Assembly: GCA_000149265.1 (NCBI GenBank)
Contig: CH003245.1
Span: 1,519,443-1,583,442, forward strand
Source: Ciona savignyi
Lineage: Eukaryota; Chordata; Ascidiacea; Phlebobranchia; Cionidae
Length of the DNA stretch: 64,000 nucleotides
Reading direction: 5' to 3'
This document shows, in pieces, positions 37,901 to 54,107 of this stretch. A program made the position numbers and the translations under genes. The notes below the pieces were generated by a model. That model saw only the letters and a list, made by a program, of their open reading frames with translations. It made no database searches and was not told the origin of the DNA. Within the stretch, counting starts at the first letter, position 1. The number at the start of each line of letters is the position of its first letter.

Positions 37901-40900
37901 CAATGAATGATGTTACAAAACGCGTCATTTTAAATAACAAACTGCCCACAGTGATTCTATTACACCCACGAGGCTGGAAGTGCTTGTTCATGATATAATG
38001 AAATATTCACGTTCTATCCCCGTGGATGGGAAAACTCTCAAGCATTACCGCATGGGCAACGTCATTAACGAATACTTAATGCCCATCACCGGGTTACTTG
38101 AGCTATTGTAGTGTGTTGTATATGATTAAGACGTTTCTACGATATTAGTTCAATCGGTAATCCTATGTGTTAAAGTGTTTTCAGCGAAGTGCCTTGCATA
38201 ATACCAACTTGGGCAGACCTAACTTTGCCTAAAGCCCGACTTGTCCTAACAATCCTTCGATATTCAAGTTACTTTTTTTTTAATTTAAAAAAAATGTTAC
38301 CTTATTAGTTTGACTGTGTTGGTTAAATAATATTTGTAGTCCATAGTAAAATCCAAAATACGGTACAATGTATAACTTTAAGTTAATCTTTTTTATGAAA
38401 CCGGTATCAGTATTGTCAAAATGATATTCTAAAATACGATAATCATGTTTATCCCAGTGATTGGGAAAACGCAAGAACGTTATCAGACGGCCAATTGACA
38501 GATTGCTTTTGATAACGGAAGGACGCTTTCTTCCTCGGGTAACAGCCAGATAACCTGGCGCCCACCGGAGCTTTGCAGTGTGTTGTGTATGATTCCTTCA
38601 ATTTTAGTAGAACCTATTGGTCAAATTGGTTCAGGCAATGTGTGTTAAGTACCTTCCCACGGACACAGCCGGCCAACTAGCGACCATTAGTTTACTCAGC
38701 CGGACATACAATGTTACTAAGTGAAAAACAATTGTTGGTAAGTTAAACAGTTAAAGTCGGAGATTCTGACATAAAACAACCAATAATAACGCAACTTACT
38801 TTTTAAGTTGACCAACCATGGAGACTCTTGCAGATTCTAGGTTCCTCACATATCCGGACTTTACACTAAAAAAAGAAAGTGAAAAAAAATTGAATAGATT
38901 TATATATAGTATAGCCAAGCATTAAGTTTTGAGTGGAAAGCCAGCTTTTGTACACATTTTATAGAAATGCATTAATGATCAGAATATCACATGCCCCGTC
39001 GAGTGTAGTAAGTGAAAACTTGTTTTCCTGTCACTAAGCCATAGTCTACTTATTCCGACGGGTTAGTCTGGTGGTTTAGTGCATCGCCTTTTAGCCGAAG
39101 GGTTACAGGTTCGAAACTGGTCGCTAGCTAATAGACTGTGTCCTTGGGCAAGGCACTTAACGAACATTGCCTGAACCCAGCGGATTAATGGGTTCTACTA
39201 AAATTGAAGGAACGTGTGAATCATAAACAACACACTGCAATAGCTCCGGTAACCTGTCGGGGGGCGCGAGGTGATCTGACGATTGGCCGTGTGTTAACCC
39301 CCTTGGTTTTCCCATTCACAGGGATAAACATGAATATCCTACCCTATTGTATTAGAAAATCAAAATTTGGTATTGTGTTTTTTTTAATAACATAAACCAA
39401 TTTTTTCTAACTCCGGCCAATTCTATAAATATATGCCTGATTAAACATAGGTTGCCACATCACATATAATCTTACCACCACTCATTTGCCCTTTCATAGG
39501 ATGCAAATGAAGTTGGACGATCCTGTAACACCCGATGCATTGTGTTCAAAGAGGCCATTGCAGTACCTTGGAGAAGAAACAAAGTAGCTCTTTTATGATC
39601 CACACATGGAAGACAGATTTCATTTTAACTAATTATTTAGCTGGTTGCACAGCTCAGTCAAAAAGACAGCTAGTTGGCTTTTAGCCGAATTGTTGTTATT
39701 AACATTTTGATAAATTGGTTGTTTTTTGATGCCCCAAGTGGACATCGCCTAAACCCATTGAATTCATTGGTAAAACTAAATCGGTGGTCTTAATTTCTTA
39801 AGCATATACAACACACTCCAATAGCTCCAGCAATTGGACAGAAGCTAGCAGTGCCCTTGTAAAAACACCTTTCCCCATCACAAGGCTAATAAAATATCCT
39901 AACTTAATATAGAAAACCAATATTAGCAAAAAAAATTGACCTTTTTAAGATATTAAAATTGGCAACAATTTTATTATCCTACCTTCGACCACATCAATAA
40001 CGATAAGAGCAACCAATGAGTGAATGCGATTTTGCAGAGAAGTGTGAACCGCTATCGCACCTCCCATACTGTGGCCAATCAAAACAATCGGTGACCCATC
40101 GGCATTTAATTCTTCAATGATGTCACAAACATCACTGTGATGGATATTTTCTTAAGGATAGGGATATGATAGTAGAAAATAGTTGTAACACACAGGTACT
40201 TGGCAAGTCCGGCGGGTTTTAGTCGAAAGGTTGCAGGTGCGAAACTGATAGCTGATCGCTTGGGTCCTTGGGCAAGGCACTTTACGAACAATGCCTGAAA
40301 CCAGCGGATTAATGGGTTCTACCAAATTAAAGGAATGTGTCTATCATATACAACACACTGCATAGCTCTGCTAACCCAACGGTGGGCGCGGGGTGATCTG
40401 ACGATTGCCGGTGTGATAACCCCCTTGGTTTTCTTATTCACAGGGATAAACATGAATATCCTATCCTCTCCTATGTTAGAGAAATTGTTATTTTGGGCAT
40501 GAGTCATGTTATAATGCTGGGAAAATAGTCTAATATGTTTTACCCACAAACTCATATGTTATAGGTTTAAACACACAAACGACAAGCGTGTGACCTACAT
40601 ATCACTGAATAAAAGCCAGAGAAGACAAATATATTTCTTGCTTTATAATGACTATAGTAAAATCTAAAGTTCAGCTCTTATCATCCACATAAATACAGCA
40701 TTTGTGACTTTGTATATCCCGAACTACTGTCAATTATTAGGTTTGACACATTGAAACAGTAAAAATAGAGAGAAAAGTATAAAATAAATAATATATTGAA
40801 AAACAACAATTTTAAAAAAGAACAAAAAAGTAAACCTTGCTAATTGTTGGGCTGAGAGGTTGGAATCATCATCTGTGTTAGATGAACCATGGCCACGAAG

Positions 40901-42270
40901 ATCTGGGGCTATGCATTGACAGTCGATTATGTCTGTTAAGCATTTCTGGAAAACAAGCGGAATTAGTCTGGCCGAACACTTGGTTGATAACTGCGACATA
41001 GCTGAAACCTAGTGAATTTAATAGTTTTCCTAAAATGATGGAATGTTTTGATCATACTCAACACATTGTAATAGTTTGATTCGACAGTGTGTGCAAGGTG
41101 ATTATGTTTCTATATTCACGGGGCTAAAATAAGAAGAGCCCATCATACCTAATTGCAAAGTTGTCACTGGCTAGATGATATTGTCCATGGGGAAATCATT
41201 TAGCGGATGTTGCACAAACCTTGCTGTTTAACAAGGGGTGTTTAGGTGTTAATTGTGTGCATGATGGCAACTTTATGGGTATGATTATTGGTTTTAATAT
41301 TTTAATCTCAATATTCCTTTGATAGAATACCTATGTTTTTATATTTAAGCGCTGTAACTGTAATAATCATATGTCTGTTTATACAACTGGTATTTGGAGC
41401 ATTGTTATGTTTAAATCATAAATAATCAAATTATGCTATGACTGTGGTTTCAGGTAGATAATAGACAATATGTTGTTATTTAAATTGAAAATCTATCAAA
41501 TCAAAGCTTATATTCCGGGATATAATTTAAACAAAACAGTTTAAACACAGCTTACAGATAAAACTGCCCAACTGAGCCCGGAAAAGCCTCCGCCGTGAAG
41601 AAACACAATTTTTGTACCAGTGTTTCCCCTCATATATACACGGAAAGTGCTTCCACCAGTTTTTACATCTTGAACTTGTTCAAAGTAGTTTTTCCACGGC
41701 AGCACTGAATAATCTCGTTTTCTACCATATGATGCACCGGAAGAGGTACTAGAAACAATATGTTCGAATTTATAAGCAAATACAAAATATAAAGATTCAC
41801 TGTCATACAGTTAATACAAAATAGAGGGATATATACTTTTTTTCTGAATTATAATAGAATACCCAATTGGCAACAAAGAATATAAAAAATGTCTTCATCA
41901 AATCACGTTGAGCCCACAGTCGTGTTACCTTAGCTATTGTTGCATGTTGTATATTACATTACTCACACAGTCCGACAGTGCTATAGTTTTATTCGACCCT
42001 CTAATTAAAACCCTGTTTAGGAACAACTAATAAGTCCTAAGCTAACCAAGCAGAACATGTTCCAAACAACTGATACATTACCTAACACAACAATTAATTC
42101 TTTGTTGGTAATTGACATTTATAATAAAAACTCCATGGTTTCATCTAACGCTATTTACCATTGTAGAGAAAATAAAATGAAGATTTTTACCTGCGAGTTG
42201 TGGGATGAGATCCCGGTTCTGGTAAAGGGGGAAGTCCCTGTTTTAGTAAATTTTGACGAAGTGAAGACAT
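25937..42270 (-). CDS. PPME1: Protein phosphatase methylesterase 1, 10 exons with two giant introns
   Basis: A serine hydrolase that removes the C-terminal methyl ester from the PP2A catalytic subunit. Exons 5' to 3': 42191-42270, 41556-41748, 40836-40945, 39983-40134, 39476-39566, 38800-38865, 35298-35372, 26848-26975, 26371-26432, 25937-26044. Total 1065 bp (354 aa), all phases consistent. The start reads MSSLRQNLLKQGLPPLPEPG, followed by GRKRDYSVLPWKNYFE. The alpha/beta-hydrolase features are FLHGGG, the nucleophile elbow GHSMGGAIAVH, the catalytic Asp in VIDVVEGTAM and the catalytic His in SGHAVHED. The 75-bp exon 35298-35372 encodes a polar, acidic segment in the loop that varies between animals; it is isolated by introns of 8.3 and 3.4 kb and could be skipped without frameshift. 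AATAAA follows the TGA stop directly (25931-25939, minus strand). Introns host opposite-strand genes and repeats. Confidence 0.95.
27014..30239. other. PPME1 intron, left part; no gene seen
   Basis: Intronic DNA of PPME1 upstream of the first nested gene. No open frame looks like a coding exon. It contains a tRNA-like relic (28352-28450). It should include the promoter of the nested gene starting at 30240. Confidence 0.6.
28352..28450 (+). repeat. tRNA-Ser/Leu-like relic or short SINE head
   Basis: The segment has a box A-like TGGCCGAACGGTTAACGCG and, about 60 bp on, a box B-like GGTTGAAACC, with TTGATA...TATCAA able to form an anticodon-like stem. Spacing fits a long-variable-arm tRNA. The acceptor stem does not pair convincingly, so it is a pseudogene or a retroposon head, not a working tRNA. 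Confidence 0.4.
30240..31691 (+). CDS. Small Slp-type Rab-binding (SHD) domain protein, copy 1, nested in PPME1 intron
   Basis: Exons 30240-30287, 30990-31102 and 31328-31691 total 525 bp (174 aa) with intact phases. Residues 1-70 (MEMLHLEDWEREAILRVLKR... then GKWHQELLRRR) resemble the two-part Slp homology domain that binds Rab27 in synaptotagmin-like proteins: an acidic start, EREAIL-VL-R, a long basic coiled-coil-like helix, then a G-x-W motif. No zinc finger lies between the two parts and no C2 domains follow; the rest is a Ser/Thr/Asn-rich tail ending HFETRK. The family call rests on pattern resemblance only. It lies antisense inside the 8.3-kb PPME1 intron. Intron 1 contains a TIR element (30389-30651). 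A full paralogue lies at 36252-37626. The frame is intact, with no stops. Confidence 0.7.
30379..30661. mobile_element. TIR element (MITE) with 10-bp target duplication, copy 1
   Basis: The element 30389-30651 starts GGGTGCCTCTAAATACTACA and ends with the near reverse complement TGTAGTATTTAGAGGTACC. GCTGCCGTAA occurs directly on both sides (30379-30388 and 30652-30661). Sub-terminal arrays of CCAAGCGCT-like units occur in opposite orientations at the two ends, and the centre holds ACCCTAAC/CCCAACCC-type repeats. A 9-10 bp duplication suggests a Mutator-like mover; hAT normally makes 8. No coding capacity. Confidence 0.75.
30881..30989 (+). other. Conserved intronic block before exon 2, SHD gene copy 1
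   Basis: 109 bp of intron ending at the exon 2 acceptor. It matches 36804-36912 in the paralogue base for base in length, with only about six substitutions. The last 65 bp before the acceptor's ATACAG/ATGCAG are identical. Other intron sequence of the two genes is not alignable by eye. It could be a splicing or transcription control element or a gene-conversion tract. Confidence 0.75.
31924..32130 (+). repeat. Diverged tRNA-derived SINE copy
   Basis: It starts CAAGTCCGGCCATATAGTTAAATAGGTAGCGC (head and box A), has a box B-like GGTTTTCGATCCGAC, then the body TCCTGGGCACACCTTGCGGGCAATGC and CAGTGCAATAGCTC. It lies just downstream of the first nested SHD gene. Confidence 0.55.
32798..33325 (+). 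repeat. Left LTR
   Basis: The LTR carries a TATA box (CATATAAAAG near 33022) and AATAAA signals (near 33243). Positions 32798-33274 appear identical to 34197-34673. A patch of about 30 bp near the 3' end differs between the LTRs, then TTCAATAAGCAGCCGCTACA is shared again. Confidence 0.85.
34197..34720 (+). repeat. Right LTR
   Basis: Copy of the left LTR, offset by 1399 bp over its first 477 bases. The differing patch is at 34674-34700, where the left copy instead has a run of A. Confidence 0.85.
35298..35372 (-). CDS. PPME1: Isolated 75-bp PPME1 exon, possible cassette exon
   Basis: CAG acceptor at the high end, AG/GTAAGC donor at the low end. It is 25 codons long and begins and ends in the same phase, so it can be included or skipped in frame. 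It encodes a Ser/Thr/Pro/Asp-rich stretch (including STVNEDDAQSTV) between the VSMVGQLK exon and the FWEGWFKGL exon. Its place in the gene matches the region where other animals carry a variable acidic insert. Confidence 0.75.
36252..37626 (+). CDS. Small Slp-type Rab-binding (SHD) domain protein, copy 2, nested in PPME1 intron
   Basis: Exons 36252-36293, 36913-37025 and 37263-37626 total 519 bp (172 aa), phases intact. Exon 2 and exon 3 have exactly the same lengths (113 and 364 bp) as in copy 1 at 30240-31691. The N-terminus reads MLHLEDWEREIILQ, exon 2 differs from copy 1 at only a few bases, and exon 3 diverges mainly after LLLRRL, keeping STPTRVNSLPTR, GTNLDDVR-WVENCH and FDISPSKQTN. The 3' UTRs also still align. 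Like copy 1 it lacks a zinc finger and C2 domains. It lies antisense in a different PPME1 intron (35373-38799) from copy 1, on the other side of the 75-bp PPME1 exon. The SHD assignment is by pattern, not search. Confidence 0.7.
36804..36912 (+). other. Conserved intronic block before exon 2, SHD gene copy 2
   Basis: The counterpart of 30881-30989, same length, ending at the exon 2 acceptor. The shared core includes GTTACCGGTAATCGGGCATC and GGGGTTAGTCGATGACAG. Confidence 0.75.
38007..38230 (-). repeat. Diverged SINE copy (minus) in PPME1 intron
   Basis: Reverse-complement signs of the family: ATCCCCGTGGATGGGAAAAC, CGGGTTACTTGAGCTATTG and GTGTGTTGTATATGATT. The tRNA head is poorly preserved. 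Confidence 0.55.
38440..38710 (-). repeat. SINE copy (minus) in PPME1 intron
   Basis: Reverse-complement body: TTTATCCCAGTGATTGGGAA, CACCGGAGCTTTGCAGTGTG, TTCCTTCAATTTTAGTAGAA and GGTTCAGGCAATGTGTGTTA, ending near AGCCGGAC. Same family as 39053. Confidence 0.65.
39053..39347 (+). repeat. Best-preserved tRNA-derived SINE copy
   Basis: The head has a box A (TAGTCTGGTGGTTTAGTGC, 39064-39082) and a box B (GGTTCGAAACT, 39108-39118) at tRNA spacing, so the family is transcribed by RNA polymerase III. The body and the tail ATGAATATCCTACCCTAT follow. It sits in the PPME1 intron between exons 5 and 6. Confidence 0.8.
39640..39895 (+). repeat. Diverged SINE copy (plus) in PPME1 intron
   Basis: Body segments TGGACATCGCCTAAACCCAT, CATATACAACACACTCCAAT and CCCCATCACAAGGCTAATAA align with the family, but the head is badly eroded. 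Confidence 0.5.
40204..40475 (+). repeat. SINE copy (plus) in PPME1 intron, box A region deleted
   Basis: It starts CAAGTCCGGCGGGTTTTAGT, missing the middle of the tRNA head, then TTGGGCAAGGCACTTTACGA, CAGCGGATTAATGGGTTCTA and the tail ATCCTATCCTCTCCTATG. Lies between PPME1 exons 3 and 4. Confidence 0.75.
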
Positions 42271-42656
42271 GCAGATGTTAGATTGGTTCTCAACCTTTTA
42301 ACTTATTTTATTATTTTTCTCATTTTTATGCACCTAAATCCTGTAGGCTAAAATAGAAAAAAACAATAAGCTGAAGAAATACACAGTGTAAATTCTTGAA
42401 ATTAAATTTGATTAAAAGTGAAATTGCATTTGATATAATTGCTTGTATTATATAAATTACAATTGCAATATTGCAAACAAATACTTGAATATAATACAAA
42501 TGAAATTTTTGTAATCTGCATATAAGTGAAAATGGTGATTGCTGCATACATAAAATAACAATCTCAACTCTTAGCTAAAAATAAATAAATTATAATACTA
42601 AAATGATGTTAGATTTAAACCGCACACGCACTAAAATTTTGTAATCTTAAACTCTT

Positions 42657-44680
42657 TTAATAACAGCAATCACTTTGATTCAAAATCTCTTTGCAAGGTG
42701 ATGGTGCCCCGTGCACAGTAACTCTGTGCAATATCCTCAACCCGGCTTTATTTATATCCAATGAGATATCACCAGCTCGGTGCCCGATGGCTAAGTTGTC
42801 CGAGATTATAAAATCCCCTGATTCCAACCACTGGTGGGAGTAAACAGACACAGAATCAATGCCATTTTGAAGATATTCTTTCACCCTATTGGTGTCCTGT
42901 TTAAAACAATAACGGGACTAAAATAAAGGAAGGGAAAACTAAGATGCATGTAAATGTATAATAATAAGAAACTATCCAGTTTTATTAATACTAAAAATAA
43001 ACTTTTAATAGGAACTAAAATATATCAATACTAACAAACATACCTTATCATCCAAGTAATGTAAGACACCATTTGGTTGATAATCCCTTACATAAGCCTC
43101 GGTCATGCCTTGGTGGAAGCATAGAGTGGGTCGACCAGTTTGATGGTGGGGATAGATCAATGGGTGACAAACTTTTTCAATTCTATCACTTTGCATCCAA
43201 ATCCGATCCAAAAATACTCTCTGTTCAGGTGTAAAACTGCAAAATACATTATTTTAAAAAATATTGTAGGGAATAATAAAGTAAGGCTTCGTGAACTTTT
43301 TTTAAAATGAGCATATTTTAAACAATTCTACACAAAAAGTTAGAAACAAAATCAACAGATGTCCTGTTTTCCGAATTCAAATTAGATGTTTTTTCTATAG
43401 TGATTTTTAACCAGAAGACAGTCTACATATTAAGAAAAGCCATACGCCTTTGGTTAACTTTTCGAATCCATTGAATTATGTTGTATGATCAATATTAGCT
43501 TTTGAGTGATGCATTTAACTCCACTGGATGGAAGAAAGTGGTCATGGTAAAGATCAAACCTTCTTCCGTGACTCTACCTGTAGTCCCTACACCAAGCAGG
43601 CAGACATACCTTTCAACAATTTCAGTAAGAGGAATAAAGTTTGTATTGCCGCCAGATTTTGCCACGGACACCATGTGGTATATGGAGTGGCTGTATGGCT
43701 TATTGCAGAATGTCCCATCAATGTGCCAACCACTCATTCCTATTCCAGTGCAGCCTATGATGATGGGGTAAACTTAGTTAGAAGTGGTTGGTCGCAGATT
43801 TAATATTATAGTAACACAAATTTACAAAATGTGTATTACACACTCCACTCAGTCTTATATAGTTTATTTTGTTTGTGGAAAATGACATGCAAACAGTTGA
43901 TTGTCTCTTGGTACTTGGGTTGCTGAGGATATTTCATTAGTTTTTGTTCAACCCTTTAATTCACAGCACTGTCCCAGAAGTGCATTGCCCAAAGTCACCA
44001 CTCACACAAGTTTCAATCTTCCAAATCTCTGGCTGGCGGTAACACTTAGTCAACTAGTTGAAAGAATTGGTAACTAATTTTAATACAGGTCAGAATATAT
44101 TATATATATTATTAAATGTATATTGATGAAAATACAAACTACTTCCAGAATACTAAAAACGCACAGTCAAAATTGCAGGAGCTTTTAGAGTAATATAAAT
44201 GTGATAGAGACCTGATAAATATTTAAATTACTATGTCTACCGTGCAGTTTATTCCCAGTTTGAAACCAAGATTCTTTCTGAAACAGTCAATTTTCTGAAC
44301 TTCTGAGCCAGACCAAAGAAATATATTCTTACAGACGTTTGAGTTTTACCTTCCAATGGATTATTTGACACCCGAAATACATCCATACTTGGCGATTTTG
44401 GGTGATGGGAAAATAAAGTATCACCAATTTCACCGAACCATTTGCTAATCTCCACTTGTCGTAATCCATCTATGATTCCCTGTGTAAAATATAAGGCGCA
44501 GGGTGATCCAGAAGTTATTATAGAATAATTTGTAATTACCTGATTCCTAAATATGACCAATCTATGTTTTGTTACATCCTCTTTGATTTTCTCGATCACA
44601 GATGTGTCTAGTTGGGTTTTCAAATCAATCCCGAACACTTCAATCCCAAGAGGAAGTGCTGATGTTTTATATAAACTCAT
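42657..44680 (-). CDS. TauD/TfdA-family Fe(II)/2-oxoglutarate-dependent dioxygenase, 5 exons
   Basis: Exons 44540-44680, 44350-44479, 43610-43754, 43044-43236 and 42657-42896 total 849 bp (282 aa, typical for the family) with all phases matching. The start reads MSLYKTSALPLGIEVFGIDL, followed by HRLVIFRNQ. The iron-binding facial triad is visible: H and D in GWHIDGTF and the distal H in DNLAIGHRA. The 2-oxoglutarate-binding Arg is in RILHRVTVHG near the C-terminus. GGNTNFIPLTE and HPLIYPHHQTGRPTLCFH are also typical. Members act on taurine, other sulfonates, sulfate esters or aryloxyacids; the substrate cannot be told from sequence. There is no obvious targeting peptide. The stop lies 387 bp upstream of the PPME1 start on the same strand, and PAPS synthase lies 2 kb upstream of its start. 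TauD-like genes are patchy in animals. Confidence 0.92.
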
Positions 44681-44892
44681 TTGTCTGACTGCTTGGTTAT
44701 AACTTTACCCGGGACTGTTTTCTATTTTGTGCATTTAAATCCGTAGATTGCCGCAGGGTAGTTTACAACGGAGGGTATTTCCCTATGATAATACCAAAGA
44801 AACAATGGGGACTTTTAAAATAGAATGATATTTCTGTGTTATTAATGTGTGAATCGGAAAAGGCAAGGAGTGGTATCGAATAAAAATGGTTA

Positions 44893-45090
44893 AATTTTTC
44901 CACGCCTACCGCCAGGTTAACCAAAGCTATTTCATAGTGTTGTATACGGTCATTTCTTAAGTTTTGGTAGAACCGATTAATCTACCAGTCGCTTAAGATG
45001 TCCGCTAAGTACATTGCCCAAGGACACAACTGACTATCTGGAGACCAGCTTCGATTCCATGACTTTCGACAGAGAAGCGACACACTTTGC
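44893..45090 (-). repeat. SINE copy (minus), intergenic
   Basis: Reverse-complement body CTACCGCCAGGTTAACCAAA, GTGTTGTATACGGTCATTTC, TTGGTAGAACCGATTAATC, GCCCAAGGACACAACTGAC. Lies just upstream of the TauD-family gene. Confidence 0.6.
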
Positions 45091-46711
45091 CAGGTAGGAC
45101 TTTTACCAATGATTTTTATATTATGTTTAAAAAGGGACGGTAGGTTAGAATAGGATTATTCATGAAAAACCCGCACCAGGTGTTATAACACAGACATTGG
45201 TCAAAAGTATACATGCGCACGCTTTCCCATAGATATTCCAGTGTGTTGTATACCCAACATGCGAGGCGGTTCTTTGTCATTTGTTAAATAAACGATTTAA
45301 GCAGCGTTTGTTAATATCTAGCCCAATTTTGCAAACTAAAGCCTTGCAGCCGATACTGATACTTTCGGATGTAGGCCCGACAATTTATCACACCACGGAG
45401 TAAACCGACCTGACATACTACATATGTATAACAATATTTATCTTGGGCAGGTGGAAAACGACTACCATTACCACCGAATACACCGAGATTGACATTCGTA
45501 GCTAGGCCCAAAGTAGTAATCGGTGATCGTTTATATGCGTTGGAAAAACAGTTAGCGGAAGTTGCTTGAAATGAGTGAATGGGTTGGAAAAAATGGTCGC
45601 GGTGTTCGTATCGTGTTCAACAAACTGCATTATCTCCAATAACGCGACGGCGAGCAAGAGTTAATACGATGATTACCCGTAATACAACCACCCTGTGTTT
45701 TCTTATGCTGGAAACAATGGAATATACGAGTGTCTTATCCTATCCCAGATATTGGCCGATAAGCAGGACCAAAACAATGCTGTTTAAATTAAAAACGACT
45801 AAAGTTTTTGGTGCAATATAAAGTTTTGATGACGAGTGTCTGTGGTTGAACCAGGGCAGTAAAACGTTTATTTGTGGGAATTCTCACGAGGTAGCCTCCA
45901 TTTCACTAACGCATTTCACATAGAGTATTGGTTTTGCTTGCTAATATTACGTTTTAACGATTTTTGCAGGACTACAGCTGATACCTATTTATTACATAAA
46001 TGTGTAGCTTTTATTTTTTAAAAAGACTTATTTAAGATCTTAAAATTGGAATGAAAGTTAAAGCCAATATTTCCAAAGTTGCGTCCATTTATTTCAGTTA
46101 AGAATATGCGGGAGTTTGTTTTTCGTTTGAAGATATTAATTTTAAACGAAATAGTTTCCTATAGGAGGTGAGGAGAATTAAGACACATTTGGAACACGTC
46201 ACTTTAAACGCCATTTTGAAACTTAGCAACACAACTGGATTGCCGGTACTGCATGTAAAGCACTGTTTGTCAACTACTACAAGTAAATAAATCTCTACAT
46301 TCTTTTATAAAGTTCTGAAAGTAAGAGCAAGGATAGTGCAGAGATATGGAGTATACACTATTTTCCAGGACACTTGAATTAACACAAAGATAATAATTTG
46401 CCTTGTTACAAGGGCAGAATTATAAAGTCTTCTTAAATTACTATGCAACACATAAAAAGCGGCGCATAAATCCGTATGAATACGCCAAAATATACAGCGC
46501 TCATATAAATTCCTACTGTAACTCGGTATATTGGGAATAACTTGGAATGAACCAAGAATAAAAATAAGATACATTTTATATGTAGCGCAATGTACTATAA
46601 GAAGGATAGTCTTACCAAAAAAACATAACAGCAAACTAACACTACCAATTAGATTGATTTAAAACAGAATCGAACTCTTTTCAAATCATATGAATAGAAA
46701 ATAGTTATTTC
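45091..46711. other. Intergenic between TauD-family gene and PAPS synthase
   Basis: No convincing gene. A diverged SINE fragment in plus orientation lies at about 45540-45752 (GTTAGCGGAAGTTGCTTGAA, AACTGCATTATCTCCAATAA, ending CTTATCCTATCCC). The remaining open frames show no family features. Confidence 0.55.

Positions 46712-54107
<7,396 letters not shown>

Noticed and set aside
40135-40152. A longer PPME1 exon 4 starting ENIHH
   Set aside because: Its phase does not fit exon 3. The CACAG acceptor at 40135-40136 gives a clean join and the expected length.
44333-44349. A downstream donor (GTAAGA at the KTQTS position) for exon 2 of the TauD-family gene
   Set aside because: Using it breaks the phase with the next exon; the donor after NNPLEG restores the frame and the family's usual sequence.
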